Position numbers and translations under genes: made by a program. A DNA stretch of 64,000 nt from Laspinema olomoucense D3b (lineage in GTDB: Bacteria > Cyanobacteriota > Cyanobacteriia > Cyanobacteriales > Laspinemataceae), in NCBI RefSeq assembly GCF_025370785.1, contig NZ_JAMXFA010000012.1, positions 1 to 64,000 on the forward strand, in the 5' to 3' direction. This document shows positions 17,069 to 26,700 of this stretch, in pieces. The notes beneath the pieces were generated by a model. The model was not told the origin of the DNA. It searched no databases and was given only the letters and a program-made list of their open reading frames with translations. Within the stretch, counting starts at the first letter, position 1, and every line of letters starts with the position of its first letter.

Positions 17069-19195
17069 CTACTCGGAACGCTTTAACACAACCACCGATT
17101 GCCCGAAAACGGAGACCGGCTTATCCCCACTATAGGTGGGTCCATCTTCCAAAAAACTGGGTTCCTTGGTATCAATCACGGCCACCCACTGCTGTTCATT
17201 TAAGCCCTCGGGTAACTTAAATTCGATTGATTCCCAATGGGCATTAAAGAACAAGAGGAAAGTTTCGTCAATGACTCGCTGACCATACCGATTGCGCCGA
17301 GGAATTTCCTGGCCATTCAACAAGACGGCGATCGCCTTGGCAAAGCCCACACCCCACTCTTCATCCTCCATCTCGCTGCCATCGGGATTGAACCAGGCAA
17401 TATCATTCACCGTCTTCCCATAAATTGGGCGGCCCTGAAACCACTTGCGCCGCTGAAACACCGGATGCTTGCGACGAAAATAAATCAGTTGCCGAGTAAA
17501 ATCTAACAACTGGGCTTTTTCCTCCGGAAACTCCCAATTCAGCCAAGAAATTTCACTATCCTGACAGTAGGCATTATTATTCCCCCCTTGGCTGCGTTCC
17601 ATTTCATCCCCCGCCAACAGCATGGGGATACCTTGGGACAGCATCAGAGTCACCAGAAAATTCCGCTTTTGCCGTTCTCGCAACGCCAACACCTGTGGAT
17701 CATCCGTATCCCCTTCTGCACCACAATTCCAGGACCGATTGTGACTCTCCCCATCACAGTTATTCTCCCCATTGGCTTCATTGTGCTTCTCGTTGTAGCT
17801 GACTAAATCGTAGAGCGGAAAGCCATCGTGAGCCGTGATAAAGTTAATGCTGGCATAAGGACTGCGCCCTGTGGTTTCATATAAATCCGAGCTCCCGGTA
17901 AACCGATAGGCAAATTCACCTAACGTCTGGTGTTCTCCCCGCCAGAAGTCACGCACGGTATCGCGATATCGCCCGTTCCACTCAGACCATAACAGGGGAA
18001 AATTCCCCACCTGATAGCCTCCGGGGCCCACGTCCCAGGGTTCAGCAATCAGTTTCACATCCGAAAGGACCGGATCCTGATGGATGATATTAAAGAAAGA
18101 ACCCAAATTATTGACGTCATACAGTTCTCGCGCCAGGGCCGATGCCAAGTCAAATCGGAACCCATCGACGTGCATTTCTAGCACCCAGTAGCGCAGACTA
18201 TCCATAATTAATTTTAGGATTTGCGGATGGCGCACGTTTAGGGAATTGCCGCATCCGGTGAAATCCATGTAATACCGGAGATTGTCATCGACGAGGCGAT
18301 AGTAGCAGGCATTATCTACCCCCCGCATAGACACCGTGGGACCGAGGTGATTCCCTTCCCCGGTGTGGTTGTACACCACATCTAAAATGACTTCGATTCC
18401 GGCTTTATGCAGGGCCTTGACCATTTCTTTAAATTCCTGCACCTGTTCTCCCGGTACAGTCGCGGAACTATAACCAGAATAAGGGGCGAAGAAGTTGATG
18501 GAGTCGTAACCCCAATAATTTTTGAGTCCTTTATCGGACAAATGTCCCGGATAGGCGAGGAAGTGATGAACTGGCATCAGTTCGATCGCTGTAATTCCCA
18601 AGGTTTGCAGGTGAGAAATCACTGCCGGATGCGCTAGTCCACTATAGGTTCCCCGCACTTCTTCGGGGATATTTGGTTGAAGTTGGGTAAATCCTTTAAC
18701 GTGGGTTTCGTAAATGATTGTTTCATGGAAAGGGGTTCGTAAGAGTTGGTCTCCTTCCCAATCAAAGGACTCATCAATCACGATGGATTTGGGGATTAAA
18801 TGAGCGCTATCGGTTTCGCTGAAGGAGAGGTCTTCGGCAGGGTCTTCCCAGTTATAACAAAAAAGTTCTGGGCCGTTGATCACATCCCCTTCAATGGCTT
18901 TGGCATAGGGGTCAATCAAGAGTTTGTTAGGGTTAAACCGATGACCGGCACCGGGGTCGTAGGGCCCATGCACTCGATATCCATAGCGCTGTCCCGGGGA
19001 GATTCCGGGGACGTAGCCATGCCACACCTGGTTATCGACTTCGGTTATAGAAACTCGTTGCTCTTTCCCGTCTTTGTCAAATAAACAAAGCTCTACGGCG
19101 GTGGCATTTTCACTAAATAAAGCAAAATTTGTTCCTTTCCCATCCCAGTAGGAACCTAAGGGATAGACTTGACCGGGCCATACTTCTAAATGCAT
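17069..19195 (-). CDS. glgX: Glycogen debranching enzyme GlgX (isoamylase type)
   Basis: About 708 residues, the usual GlgX length. GlgX hydrolyses alpha-1,6 branches left after phosphorylase action on glycogen. The N-terminal CBM48 domain begins VWPGQVYPLGSYWDGKGTNFAL. The GH13 barrel shows DVVYNHTGEG, GFRFDLAS (nucleophile Asp), LIAEPWD (acid/base Glu) and FITAHDGF (transition-state Asp). The C-terminal beta domain is complete. I prefer ATG 19195 (MHLEVWPGQ), which matches family N-termini and has GGAGTG upstream; an upstream frame to 19216 is also open. It is monocistronic. The upstream 380 bp show no specific regulatory site. Confidence 0.93.
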   Translation of the reverse strand: MHLEVWPGQVYPLGSYWDGKGTNFALFSENATAVELCLFDKDGKEQRVSITEVDNQVWHGYVPGISPGQRYGYRVHGPYDPGAGHRFNPNKLLIDPYAKAIEGDVINGPELFCYNWEDPAEDLSFSETDSAHLIPKSIVIDESFDWEGDQLLRTPFHETIIYETHVKGFTQLQPNIPEEVRGTYSGLAHPAVISHLQTLGITAIELMPVHHFLAYPGHLSDKGLKNYWGYDSINFFAPYSGYSSATVPGEQVQEFKEMVKALHKAGIEVILDVVYNHTGEGNHLGPTVSMRGVDNACYYRLVDDNLRYYMDFTGCGNSLNVRHPQILKLIMDSLRYWVLEMHVDGFRFDLASALARELYDVNNLGSFFNIIHQDPVLSDVKLIAEPWDVGPGGYQVGNFPLLWSEWNGRYRDTVRDFWRGEHQTLGEFAYRFTGSSDLYETTGRSPYASINFITAHDGFPLYDLVSYNEKHNEANGENNCDGESHNRSWNCGAEGDTDDPQVLALRERQKRNFLVTLMLSQGIPMLLAGDEMERSQGGNNNAYCQDSEISWLNWEFPEEKAQLLDFTRQLIYFRRKHPVFQRRKWFQGRPIYGKTVNDIAWFNPDGSEMEDEEWGVGFAKAIAVLLNGQEIPRRNRYGQRVIDETFLLFFNAHWESIEFKLPEGLNEQQWVAVIDTKEPSFLEDGPTYSGDKPVSVFGQSVVVLKRSE

Positions 19196-19216
19196 ATTGA
19201 TAGGTTCACTCCACAC

Positions 19217-19596
19217 GAATTTTTAAAAAGAATCAAAAATTGCGATCGCGAGTTGGGCCCGCTAGTTGAGGGGTCTGTTGGCGATCGCATTCCGTTGTTC
19301 TCTTTCTAAATTTACGGGCTTCGCTGTTCTATGGCTTCTACCGTAGGAGTGATGCGAAGTGTTAGGCGTTATGTTATGCTCACTACTTACTCTTCACCAT
19401 AGCCCTTGCCCTCTCCCAGTCCCGGTCAGGGCGGCTCAATAATCGGCGTTACATTATATCTCACTTTCCAGGTAGGGTCAAGCACAAGGGCGGATTCGTT
19501 TACCGGATTAGTCCAGGAACCGCTATATATCAAAAGCGAGAAAAAATAGCCGATCGCCCCTGGATAGGCGTTTCCCTGCCCTCGTGGGATCTGTTC
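19217..19596. other. Intergenic region upstream of glgX
   Basis: About 380 bp with two HIP1-type GCGATCGC sites and loosely repeated GGCGTTAYRTTAT segments near 19360 and 19445. No gene, RNA or clear terminator was identified. Confidence 0.4.
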
Positions 19597-20184
19597 CTAC
19601 CCTGCTCCATAATAAGCCGGTTCATGGCCCGGTTTCCATTTTATATTGCAGCCAATGCTAGGTTTTTGGTCTTCCGAGATGGGGTCTCCCGCCAATACGG
19701 CATCGATCGCCTCACGTAAGTCTTTTCCCGTCACAGGTTGATTATTCCCCGGACGACTGTCATCAAGTTGACCCCGATACACCAGGCGGCGACTGCGATC
19801 AAAGACAAAAAAATCTGGGGTGCAAGCGGCAGTATAGGCGATCGCCACCTCTTGGGTTTCATCATAACAATAGGGGAAGGAAAATCCTAAAGTTAACGCC
19901 ATTGCTTTAAGATGTTCCGGGGCATCCTGGGGATGAGTCTCCACGGAATTAGAGCTAATGGCTACAATTCCCACCCCGCGATCGTGATAATCAGATCCAA
20001 TATTGGCAAGTTCTTCTTGGAGATGCTTGACAAAGGGGCAATGTTGACAGATAAACATGACAACCAGTGCAGTTTTGTCCCCAAAGGTTTCCAGGGAGAT
20101 TGTCTTGTTGGTCACCACATCCGGGAGTTTGAAATCCGGTGCTGGGGTTCCCAGTGCCAGCATAGTTGAAGGGGTTAAGGCCAT
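19597..20184 (-). CDS. Thioredoxin-fold redoxin (AhpC/TSA-like)
   Basis: About 195 residues. GTPAPDFKLPDV is the usual N-terminal redoxin signature, and a CQHCPFVKHL motif carries the CxxC pair at the start of the helix. LVYRGQLDDSRPGNNQPVTGKDLREAID matches the large family of thioredoxin-like proteins with a DDSRP segment. These are probably thiol-dependent reductases or peroxiredoxin-like proteins, with the physiological substrate unknown. ATG 20184 (MALTPSTML) is preferred because CGGAG lies 5 nt upstream; a frame to 20205 is open. No export signal is seen. Confidence 0.85.
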   Translation of the reverse strand: MALTPSTMLALGTPAPDFKLPDVVTNKTISLETFGDKTALVVMFICQHCPFVKHLQEELANIGSDYHDRGVGIVAISSNSVETHPQDAPEHLKAMALTLGFSFPYCYDETQEVAIAYTAACTPDFFVFDRSRRLVYRGQLDDSRPGNNQPVTGKDLREAIDAVLAGDPISEDQKPSIGCNIKWKPGHEPAYYGAG

Positions 20185-20205
20185 TTTTTCTCCGGGGTTT
20201 TTCAA

Positions 20206-20771
20206 GAGTTGGGGTTCAGGCGTTTATTATCGGTCAGGAATGGCCCTCGGTTCAAATCTCCGCCTAGGGCAATTCCCCCTTAACTTCCCGTCCCTTTAAG
20301 GGTGCAATATCATAATACATTTGATTTGTCAACCGTAAATTTTCGTAAATTTTTTATGAGTGTAAAATGCAACCCATGAAATGAACCCCTGTAAACTCGG
20401 ATAAGAAAACTGTAACCGTAGGCGATCGCTGGTTTTTGAGGGCGATCGAAATGCGCCGGTAACCTACATTCTTTTTTTAACCCAAACCTATCCCCAGAAT
20501 GTTGTACTCTCTAAGAGAGTCTTTCAAATTATTTACTCAGAAAAATAGGAGGTAAAACCCTTTTATACCAAGACTTTTAAACCTTTTTTCTACCAAAATT
20601 ATTCGGAAAATCTCATCGAAATTCATCAGAATTGAACGCCCCTAGAGTCGCCAGAGGGAATCTGTTACAAAACGTAATGATACTTCAGAGAATACTCGGT
20701 TTCACAGACTCCGTAAATTTGAGTAAAATTTTAATAGAAAGATTAAATAATTATAAGAAAGTATTTTAGCT
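20206..20771. other. Divergent intergenic region between redoxin and pentapeptide-repeat genes
   Basis: An AT-rich spacer of about 560 bp. It contains CTGTTACAAAACG near 20662, a copy of the TTTGTAACA motif also seen upstream of DUF3155 and of the MBL gene, and an isolated AGGAGG near 20549 with no frame behind it. No gene supported. Confidence 0.4.
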
Positions 20772-21812
20772 ATGACGGCGGACCTCCTGAGCGCACCCAA
20801 ACTTAGCTTTTCCAAAGAAGAACTCCTGCAGCAATACGCAGGAGGAACCCGAGATTTTAATCGTCTGAGCCTAGCCAAAGCCGACTTAAGCGAAGCCAAC
20901 CTCAGTGGCGTGTACTTAGGTGGAGCCAGCCTCACCAAAGCCAACTTGAGTGGAGCCAATCTGAGTCGAGCCAATTTAAGCGGAGCCAGCCTCAGTGGAG
21001 CCAACCTCACCGGAGCCAACCTCAGTGGAGCCAATTTAGCGGGCGCTCACCTGAATTGGGCCGACCTCAGTGGGGCCAACCTCACCGGAGCCATTCTCAC
21101 CAACGCCGACGTGAGCGGCGCTAACCTGAGTGGAGCCAACCTCAATAACGCCAAACTCAATCAAACCTATTTAATCGGAACGAATCTGAAATCTGCGGAT
21201 CTGCGAGAAGCCGATCTAAGTCTAGCCAGCCTCAATAAAGCCGATTTAACCGAAGCCAACCTGCATAAAGCGGATCTTAGTGGGGCCAAACTCAAGCAAA
21301 GCAACTTAAACCTCGCCGATCTAACTCATGCCAACCTCAGTGCCGCCAATCTCAAGCAAGCCAACCTCAGTCAAGCTCATCTCAATTGGGCTAACCTAAC
21401 TAAAGCCGATATTCGGGAAGCTAACCTCAGTGGTGCGAATCTCAGCAAAGCCAACCTCAGCCAAACAGATTTGACAGAAGTGTGCCTCAAGGATGCCCAA
21501 TTAAGTGGGATTAACTTTAGTGGGGCCAATTTAACCGGGGTTGACTTGAGCCATAAACTGCTAACTGGCGCAAACCTCAGTGGTGCTGAACTCAGTCTGG
21601 CTAACTTGAGTGGAGCTTATCTAATTCAAACCAATCTGAGCGAAGCGAATTTAAGTGAGGCAAATCTGATGGGTTCTCATTTGATGGATGCAGATTTGAC
21701 AAAAGCCAATCTTTCCGGCGCGAATCTCTCTCAAGCTAATGTAGTGAATGTCAACCTTCGCGGAGCCACTTTAAAAGGGGTAATTCAACCCAATGGAAAA
21801 GCCCGCACCTAA
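20772..21812 (+). CDS. Pentapeptide-repeat protein
   Basis: A 346-residue protein made almost entirely of A(D/N)LXX pentapeptides (ADLSEANLSGVYLGGASL and so on), about 60 units after a 30-residue N-terminal leader (MTADLLSAPKLSFSKEELLQQYAGG). The repeats form a right-handed quadrilateral beta helix. The family is abundant in cyanobacteria, mostly of unknown role; a minority mimic DNA and inhibit gyrase. The leader with EELLQQYAGGTRDFNRL is a common N-terminal cap of such proteins. There is no signal peptide. The repeat is imperfect at residues about 235-265, where CLKDAQL and KLLTGA units vary. Confidence 0.9.
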   Translation: MTADLLSAPKLSFSKEELLQQYAGGTRDFNRLSLAKADLSEANLSGVYLGGASLTKANLSGANLSRANLSGASLSGANLTGANLSGANLAGAHLNWADLSGANLTGAILTNADVSGANLSGANLNNAKLNQTYLIGTNLKSADLREADLSLASLNKADLTEANLHKADLSGAKLKQSNLNLADLTHANLSAANLKQANLSQAHLNWANLTKADIREANLSGANLSKANLSQTDLTEVCLKDAQLSGINFSGANLTGVDLSHKLLTGANLSGAELSLANLSGAYLIQTNLSEANLSEANLMGSHLMDADLTKANLSGANLSQANVVNVNLRGATLKGVIQPNGKART

Positions 21813-21824
21813 AATGTCAGGTTA

Positions 21825-21891
21825 GCAAGCCGGTTTCTTGAAAAAATTGGGGGTGTTCGCCACAAGGCAGGACCTGAAACCGGGTTTCTTG
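21825..21891. repeat. Palindrome doublet (AGAAACC-GGTTTCT family)
   Basis: GCAAGCCGGTTTCTTG (21825-21840) and CTGAAACCGGGTTTCTTG (21874-21891) lie 49 bp apart, just after the pentapeptide gene. The left copy is degraded on its left arm. Confidence 0.65.
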
Positions 21892-22147
21892 TCGGTCTGC
21901 TCGACTCAATTGGGTGAGGGAAGAGTCATTTAACCCAGCACTAGGGGATAGATAGGGGAGGGAGTATAATTTATTGCGAATTATCTAAAATTTTGTACAC
22001 AAATCCAGTTGTCCGAACAATCAATTGGCTTTTCGCGATTGCTGGAGTATAGGAGTGGATCGGGATAGGGCAGTGGGTATGCTTTGGGGGTTCTAGGCTG
22101 TGTCGGCTAGGAAGTCATACGGAATCCGGTTTTCAAAGACCTATAAA

Positions 22148-22240
22148 AACCCACACCCTCAAGGGTGGGTCTACAGGGACAAAGCCTGCCTCAGCCCGCT
22201 ATGGGATAAAAACGACTTTTAACAAGCGGATTTGGTATCA
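22148..22240 (+). repeat. Dispersed repeat, copy A
   Basis: The roughly 93-bp segment opens with ACACCCTCAAGGGTGGG, continues through GACAAAGCCTGCCT and ends AAGCGGATTTGGTATCA. The reverse strand of 37371-37454 shows the same order: ACCCTAAAGGGTGGGG, GACAAATCCCGCCT, AAGCGGATTGGGTATCA. The first block is a small hairpin. No coding capacity is seen. It is probably a non-autonomous mobile or repeat element. Confidence 0.7.
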
Positions 22241-22461
22241 GGCGCGCTTGCTCTCTACTGGCGCATCATGGGGGGGTTTAGGCTTAAAAAAAATCCAAAA
22301 TATACCTCATAAACTGAAGAAAACCGATCGGGGTCTCCCTGTAAGGAATCGTTTTAGACCTAAAATTTATTTGTTTTTAGATGGAACCCAGATGACTGTT
22401 TAACCAGGCTTCATCTGGACGATCGCGATATGGATGACAACTGAGGCTTGCCCAAGGGCGT

Positions 22462-22662
22462 TTACTCTTCAACTCGTAACCATCCGCGCCGGACTGCATG
22501 AAGCAGGCGGTTGATGGCGTCCATTTCATCTTCGGTTAGTGAATCCTTGAGCAGCGCTCTCATCAAACCCCAGCGTTCTAGGTAAGTGATTTTTCCAGAG
22601 CGCCAGATTTGACAAAAAATTTCAGAAATTGTCAATTTGTAGAAATTTCCCTGAATTACCAT
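22462..22662 (-). CDS. Small conserved cyanobacterial protein
   Basis: A 66-residue protein, MVIQGNFYKLTISEIFCQIW... with ...LMRALLKDSLTEDEMDAINRLLHAVRRGWLRVEE. The LTEDE-DAINRLLHA-RRGWL segment is a conserved pattern I recall from many cyanobacterial small proteins of unknown function. The sequence is soluble and helical. Codon use and a complete, compact frame support a real gene. No role is assigned. It is flanked by long non-coding stretches and transcribed alone. Confidence 0.7.
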   Translation of the reverse strand: MVIQGNFYKLTISEIFCQIWRSGKITYLERWGLMRALLKDSLTEDEMDAINRLLHAVRRGWLRVEE

Positions 22663-23285
22663 TTTCTCCCCTCGTGAAAACGTAATGATTTCTTTAACTT
22701 TATTATCTCAAGTATGGGGTATTTTATCAAGTCAATTTGTGATTTAAAGCTCCGGACTCGTGTGATTTGAGTCCTAAATTCCGATAATTTTTTAGGCCCC
22801 CGCCGGAAAACCATTGCTCTATGAGCGTTCTTGCGCCTAGGCGATCGCTGGAAAAAATTAGGGAGAATAGAAACGGGGATCGAATCTTTTTTAGGGGGGA
22901 TCGCGGCTCAAAAAAGGGATATTGATTCTTATGACAATAGGCAGTCCTTTCAAAGGCCCGGTTTGCACCACTCAAGGCAGGCTGGAACGTATAATTTACT
23001 AGCCTTATTCGCTTCCTCAATTTTCTGCCTTCCCTGCTCCTGCACTTCCAGCCTATTGAGATTCATTAGGAGCGGCGATCGCCAACAGACCCAGAGGATA
23101 GCTCACCCACCCTACTCCTCCCTCGGCGCTAGATGCGAGGGTTTAAGAATGGGTGATTTTATTACAGTCCTGTCCCGTTGCTCCAAGCCCTTACCCCAAG
23201 GCAATTCCTGAAAATCTGATAAGCAATTGTAACAAAGACGTAAAATATTGAAAGGCGTTATCAATAAGATAAGATTGTTCGGATT
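22663..23285. other. Divergent intergenic region upstream of the MBL-fold gene
   Basis: About 620 bp. Open frames on both strands lack family resemblance and were not accepted. An ATTGTAACAAAG motif near 23227 lies about 55 bp before the MBL start and may be a regulatory site. Confidence 0.4.
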
Positions 23286-24068
23286 ATGTATTTGACTTGG
23301 TTAGACAGTAATTCGTGGCTCATTGAATTAGCCTCTAAGCGGATCCTACTTGACCCCTGGCTCGTGGGTCCATTAGTATTTGGAAACCAGCCTTGGTTGT
23401 TCAAAAGCGATCGCCGTAGGGAGCGCCCCATCCCGGGCAATATCGATCTGATTTTACTGTCCCAGGGTTTGGAAGACCATGCACATCCGCCCACATTAAA
23501 ACAACTCGATCGCCAAATTCCCGTTGTCGCTTCTGTTAATGCAGCCAAGATAGTCCGGGAGTTGAATTATACTCAAATCACCCCCCTGGCACATGGGCAA
23601 ATTTTTTGCTTGGGAAATCAACTCGAAATTAAAGCAATTCCCGGTTCACCTATTGGACCTTTTGTGGTGGAAAATGCCTATATTCTCCGAGATTTAGAAA
23701 CGGGTACGAGTCTATATTACGAACCCCACGGTTCTCATTCTCCCACCCTAAAAAATGAAGGCCCTATAGATGTGGTGATCGCCCCAATTGTTGATTTATC
23801 CCTACCACTTGTGGGGTCAATTATTAAAGGGAAAGAAAGTGCTTTAGAACTGGCTAAAATGCTGCAACCTCAAGTGATGTTACCAACTGCAGCGGGAGGG
23901 GATGTGATATTTGAGGGGCTGTTAATGTCTCTGATTCGCGACCAAGGAACGATTGAAGATTTTCGCTCTTTGTTGGCAAAGCACCAGATTTCTACCCGGG
24001 CGATCGACCCCAAACCAGGCGATCGCATAGAGATTCCGTTAGAACAACGCACTGCCCAGGTGAGTTGA
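23286..24068 (+). CDS. MBL-fold (UlaG-like) metal-dependent hydrolase
   Basis: A 260-residue metallo-beta-lactamase-fold protein. The N-terminal TWLDSNSWLIELASKRILLDPWLVG is the first sheet with the conserved DPW. LILLSQGLEDHAHPPTLKQL corresponds to the metal motif, with DHAHPPT in place of the classical HxHxDH; the first His of the motif is replaced (SQGLEDHAH). A later Asp-rich region (PIDVVIAPIVD) and C-terminal MLPTAAGGD follow. UlaG-like proteins hydrolyse lactones or phosphoesters. Loss of the first His may lower metal binding, and the substrate is unknown. A clear terminator follows at 24117-24148. Confidence 0.8.
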   Translation: MYLTWLDSNSWLIELASKRILLDPWLVGPLVFGNQPWLFKSDRRRERPIPGNIDLILLSQGLEDHAHPPTLKQLDRQIPVVASVNAAKIVRELNYTQITPLAHGQIFCLGNQLEIKAIPGSPIGPFVVENAYILRDLETGTSLYYEPHGSHSPTLKNEGPIDVVIAPIVDLSLPLVGSIIKGKESALELAKMLQPQVMLPTAAGGDVIFEGLLMSLIRDQGTIEDFRSLLAKHQISTRAIDPKPGDRIEIPLEQRTAQVS

Positions 24069-24116
24069 ACCCCTGGAGCTTTTGCTGGTGTGGTAGAGAT
24101 TAAAACCCCCCCTTTT

Positions 24117-24148
24117 AACCCGTTTTCTGTCCTGAAAACGGGTTTTTT
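24117..24148 (+). terminator. Rho-independent terminator after the MBL-fold gene
   Basis: AACCCGTTTTC (24117-24127) pairs perfectly with GAAAACGGGTT (24134-24144) across a 6-nt loop, followed by T residues to 24148. Confidence 0.9.
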
Positions 24149-24226
24149 AAGGTTTTAGGGGAGAGATATCTCTAGGGATTTTGATGAGAAAGTTCGGCGA
24201 ATTGCTTGCTCCAAAAAGCGCCGCTT

Positions 24227-24826
24227 TCATTCCGGGCAAGAAGTAGAAATTGAGGCAGTTTTGAGCAGCGTATTCTGAGCAGGGCGGGTTTGCAATTGAT
24301 ACATATAGTTAAATAAATGCCAGCAGTAGGATTCTGGAAGTCCGCAGGTGACTGCCCCGCGTAAGACAACCTGAAAATACCAATCGTTGGGGGGGAGTTC
24401 TTCGGAGAGTTTATGGGCGACGGTATAAGTGCGAACATTTTGGTAAACTTGGTGACCCGAGAAGATTTCGATCGCCTCGCGATGATAGCCTTTTTCCCGT
24501 TCATCCAGGCGATCGGACAGTCGCCAAGGGAGTTGATAGAGAACGCCTTCTACAGAGGCCGTGGGGTCTTTGACCACATCGAGAACGCCGCAATTGCGTA
24601 AGGTTGAATACCCGGAGAATTGCAGGCGATAGCCTTTGAGAGTAGCAGGACCGATCGCATACTGATGGGTAGGTTCCCCCAGCGATCGTTTTAAATCCAC
24701 TGGACACATACAAGAACCATAAGCGAAATAATAAAAGGTTTCGCTAGGAGATTCTAATCGGGCTGACCTTTTGCTCAGGGACGGTTGGGTCTGCAAACCC
24801 TGTAAATGTCTAGGCTGAACGCTCAT
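24227..24826 (-). CDS. Gamma-glutamylcyclotransferase-like protein
   Basis: A 199-residue protein with a GGCT/AIG2-type fold. FYYFAYGSCMCPVDLKRSLG is the substrate-binding YGS loop, and GVLDVVKDPTASVEGVLYQLP contains the strand before the catalytic region. The general-base Glu would lie in LDEREKGYHRE. GGCT enzymes release 5-oxoproline from gamma-glutamyl peptides such as glutathione breakdown products. The N-terminal 30 residues are polar and variable, so the true start may be internal. It may alternatively be a GGCT-fold protein with another substrate. It has no operon partner. Confidence 0.8.
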   Translation of the reverse strand: MSVQPRHLQGLQTQPSLSKRSARLESPSETFYYFAYGSCMCPVDLKRSLGEPTHQYAIGPATLKGYRLQFSGYSTLRNCGVLDVVKDPTASVEGVLYQLPWRLSDRLDEREKGYHREAIEIFSGHQVYQNVRTYTVAHKLSEELPPNDWYFQVVLRGAVTCGLPESYCWHLFNYMYQLQTRPAQNTLLKTASISTSCPE

Positions 24827-24957
24827 TTTTTGGCTAACCAGTTGCTAGGTATGAAGGAATTCTATCAAAGGTTAGATAAAAAAACAAGCGTATCCCGACC
24901 GGGGAACCGTAGATTCAAGAAATCTTTAAAATTCTCCCGGGACTCAGAGGCGGGACC

Positions 24958-26250
24958 CTACAAGTCAACGGTCATCAGGAGGGTGCTGAAGGACTGAGTT
25001 TCGACATCTTCCAGGGGAACAACCAGGCGGTCTCCGGCCCACTCTAGCTTGCGTTCCGTGGCAAAGAGGCGTTTACCCGAAGGCAGGGAAACCCGCTGAC
25101 TGATTTGTCGCGGTAAGTCATAAACCCAGAGGGTGTGACCGCCTTCAACATCGCTGAGGACCGCCACCACGCGATCGCTTTGTTCTGAGAAATCCGGGCG
25201 GATGCTAGACAACCGTTCAATGGGAGTTTCTTCAAACAGAAGTTGACTTTCTCGGGTATCCGCTGAAAAGGCGTAGAGTTTAGCAAAGCTGCTTGTGGAG
25301 TTTTCCCCCGGGGGGCGGCTGGCATAGAGCAACGTCTTGTAATCATCGCTCAGGGCCAGGAATTCCAGGAATTGACCTTGTAATAAAACTTCCTTGTTTC
25401 CTGTGGTGGGGGAGATAGCAACTAATGAATTGGGCAATTGATTATACTCCAAAGCCAAAATTTGACCTTGGGCCGTCCATCCGAAAATGCGATATTTGTC
25501 CCCAGTGCGGCCCAGGGTTTTAGAGGCTTTACCCGTTGCCACATCCAACACCCAAACACTCATATCGGAAGAGGCTCCCAAAGTTTCCCGATTCGAGGTA
25601 AAGGCAATCATCCGACCATCGGGGGACCAATTGGGATCAGAAGCCCAGTAGAGAATTTTCGCCCCCGCTTCGCACTCGGATTCCTGGCAATTCGGGGGTG
25701 GGGGCGTTGGGGGCAATGCTCTAGTTTTGGCGATCGCCTCCCGTAGGGCCTGATGGTTGCCGATCGCCTTCACTTCGAGGGTGTTCGTATCCAGCAGATA
25801 TAAGCTCCCTAGGTTGGATTGAGGTTGAAACAACAGCACCGAGGGGTCTTGGGGATTCTGCCAGAATTCGGGTGAGGGATGCTGGGGATCGGGAATCCAG
25901 CGTTGGGTTCCGCCCCAATTAAAGCCCAACAAATATAACAGGTTGGATTCCCCCGTCACCGAATCTGGATATTTAATTTGCTTACGGATTGCCTCAATGC
26001 GGCGCTTCTTACCGTTCAGGTCGATTTCCAGAACTTCGGCAGAAAAGTCGGGGTTCGGGTCCCGTCGAGGGGAGGGCAGACTGACGAAGACAGCTTGGCG
26101 ATCGGCTTCGGCGATTAACCTTACCGGCTGGTTAACCCTGAGATCCCCGGATGAAACCACCCCTAAGTTTTGACATCCCGCCAGACTGAAACCCGTGAAG
26201 CCCAAGAGCAAAGAGCAGATTGCGATCGACAGGTTTTTGGGCAATAACAT
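24958..26250 (-). CDS. TolB/WD40-like beta-propeller lipoprotein
   Basis: About 430 residues. ATG 26250 is chosen because CAGGAGGA lies 7 nt upstream and it gives a clean lipoprotein signal: MLLPKNLSIAICSLLLGF...SLAGC with lipobox LAGC. The mature part has repeated PDP/SPDG blades (DPNWSPDGRMIAFTSNRE, WVLDVATG, YRIFGWTAQGQILALEYN), typical of TolB-like or DPP-like propellers. The protein is probably anchored at the outer or cytoplasmic membrane facing the periplasm. Its ligand is unknown. Upstream are two near-identical palindromes (26286-26348). No operon partner. Confidence 0.8.
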   Translation of the reverse strand: MLLPKNLSIAICSLLLGFTGFSLAGCQNLGVVSSGDLRVNQPVRLIAEADRQAVFVSLPSPRRDPNPDFSAEVLEIDLNGKKRRIEAIRKQIKYPDSVTGESNLLYLLGFNWGGTQRWIPDPQHPSPEFWQNPQDPSVLLFQPQSNLGSLYLLDTNTLEVKAIGNHQALREAIAKTRALPPTPPPPNCQESECEAGAKILYWASDPNWSPDGRMIAFTSNRETLGASSDMSVWVLDVATGKASKTLGRTGDKYRIFGWTAQGQILALEYNQLPNSLVAISPTTGNKEVLLQGQFLEFLALSDDYKTLLYASRPPGENSTSSFAKLYAFSADTRESQLLFEETPIERLSSIRPDFSEQSDRVVAVLSDVEGGHTLWVYDLPRQISQRVSLPSGKRLFATERKLEWAGDRLVVPLEDVETQSFSTLLMTVDL

Positions 26251-26285
26251 GGCAAAATCCTCCTGGAGTTCGATATCCCTTGACA

Positions 26286-26348
26286 AGGAAAGCGCTTCCT
26301 CTCCGATTTAGCCACTGAAACTCCATAGGAAAGAAAGCGCTTCTTTTT
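26286..26348. promoter_or_regulatory. Pair of GAAAGCGCTTC dyads upstream of the lipoprotein gene
   Basis: AAGGAAAGCGCTTCCTCT (26286-26303) and AAGAAAGCGCTTCTTTTT (26331-26348) share the core GAAAGCGCTTC and lie 45 bp apart. They are 36-98 bp upstream of the lipoprotein start. This layout fits an operator bound by a dimeric regulator at two sites. The second copy followed by T residues could instead act as a terminator on the + strand. Confidence 0.45.
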
Positions 26349-26700
26349 GTGTAGAATACCCTAGTTTAAAAGGTAAAGCGGCTTGGAGCAAAGGCAGCTT
26401 GATTCGGGATCTTCCAAAAAATGAAATACCCCTCTGGTGATAGTTAGGTTAGCACTCTTTTAAGACTTTTTTCCGAGTCGAGGAACCCCTTTTTTCCGGA
26501 GTTCCCTAAGTGATGATCCCGGAAAAACTTCGCCGGGTCAAGCTCACTTCCAAGGGAAGTAAAATAGGCCCGCTTCGGGAGGAAATTCCGAGCGGGACCT
26601 TGGTGGGGGTAGGTTCCCTTTGCAGGGTTTAGCAGGCGGGAGCAGGGTCAGAATTGACGGGTTAAGGTGATAGATTCAGTCTGAATTAAGTTTTAAATGT

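Noticed and set aside
20240-20270. Possible tRNA T-arm (GGTTCAAATC)
   Set aside because: The flanking bases do not form a T stem, and no anticodon or acceptor pairing is present.
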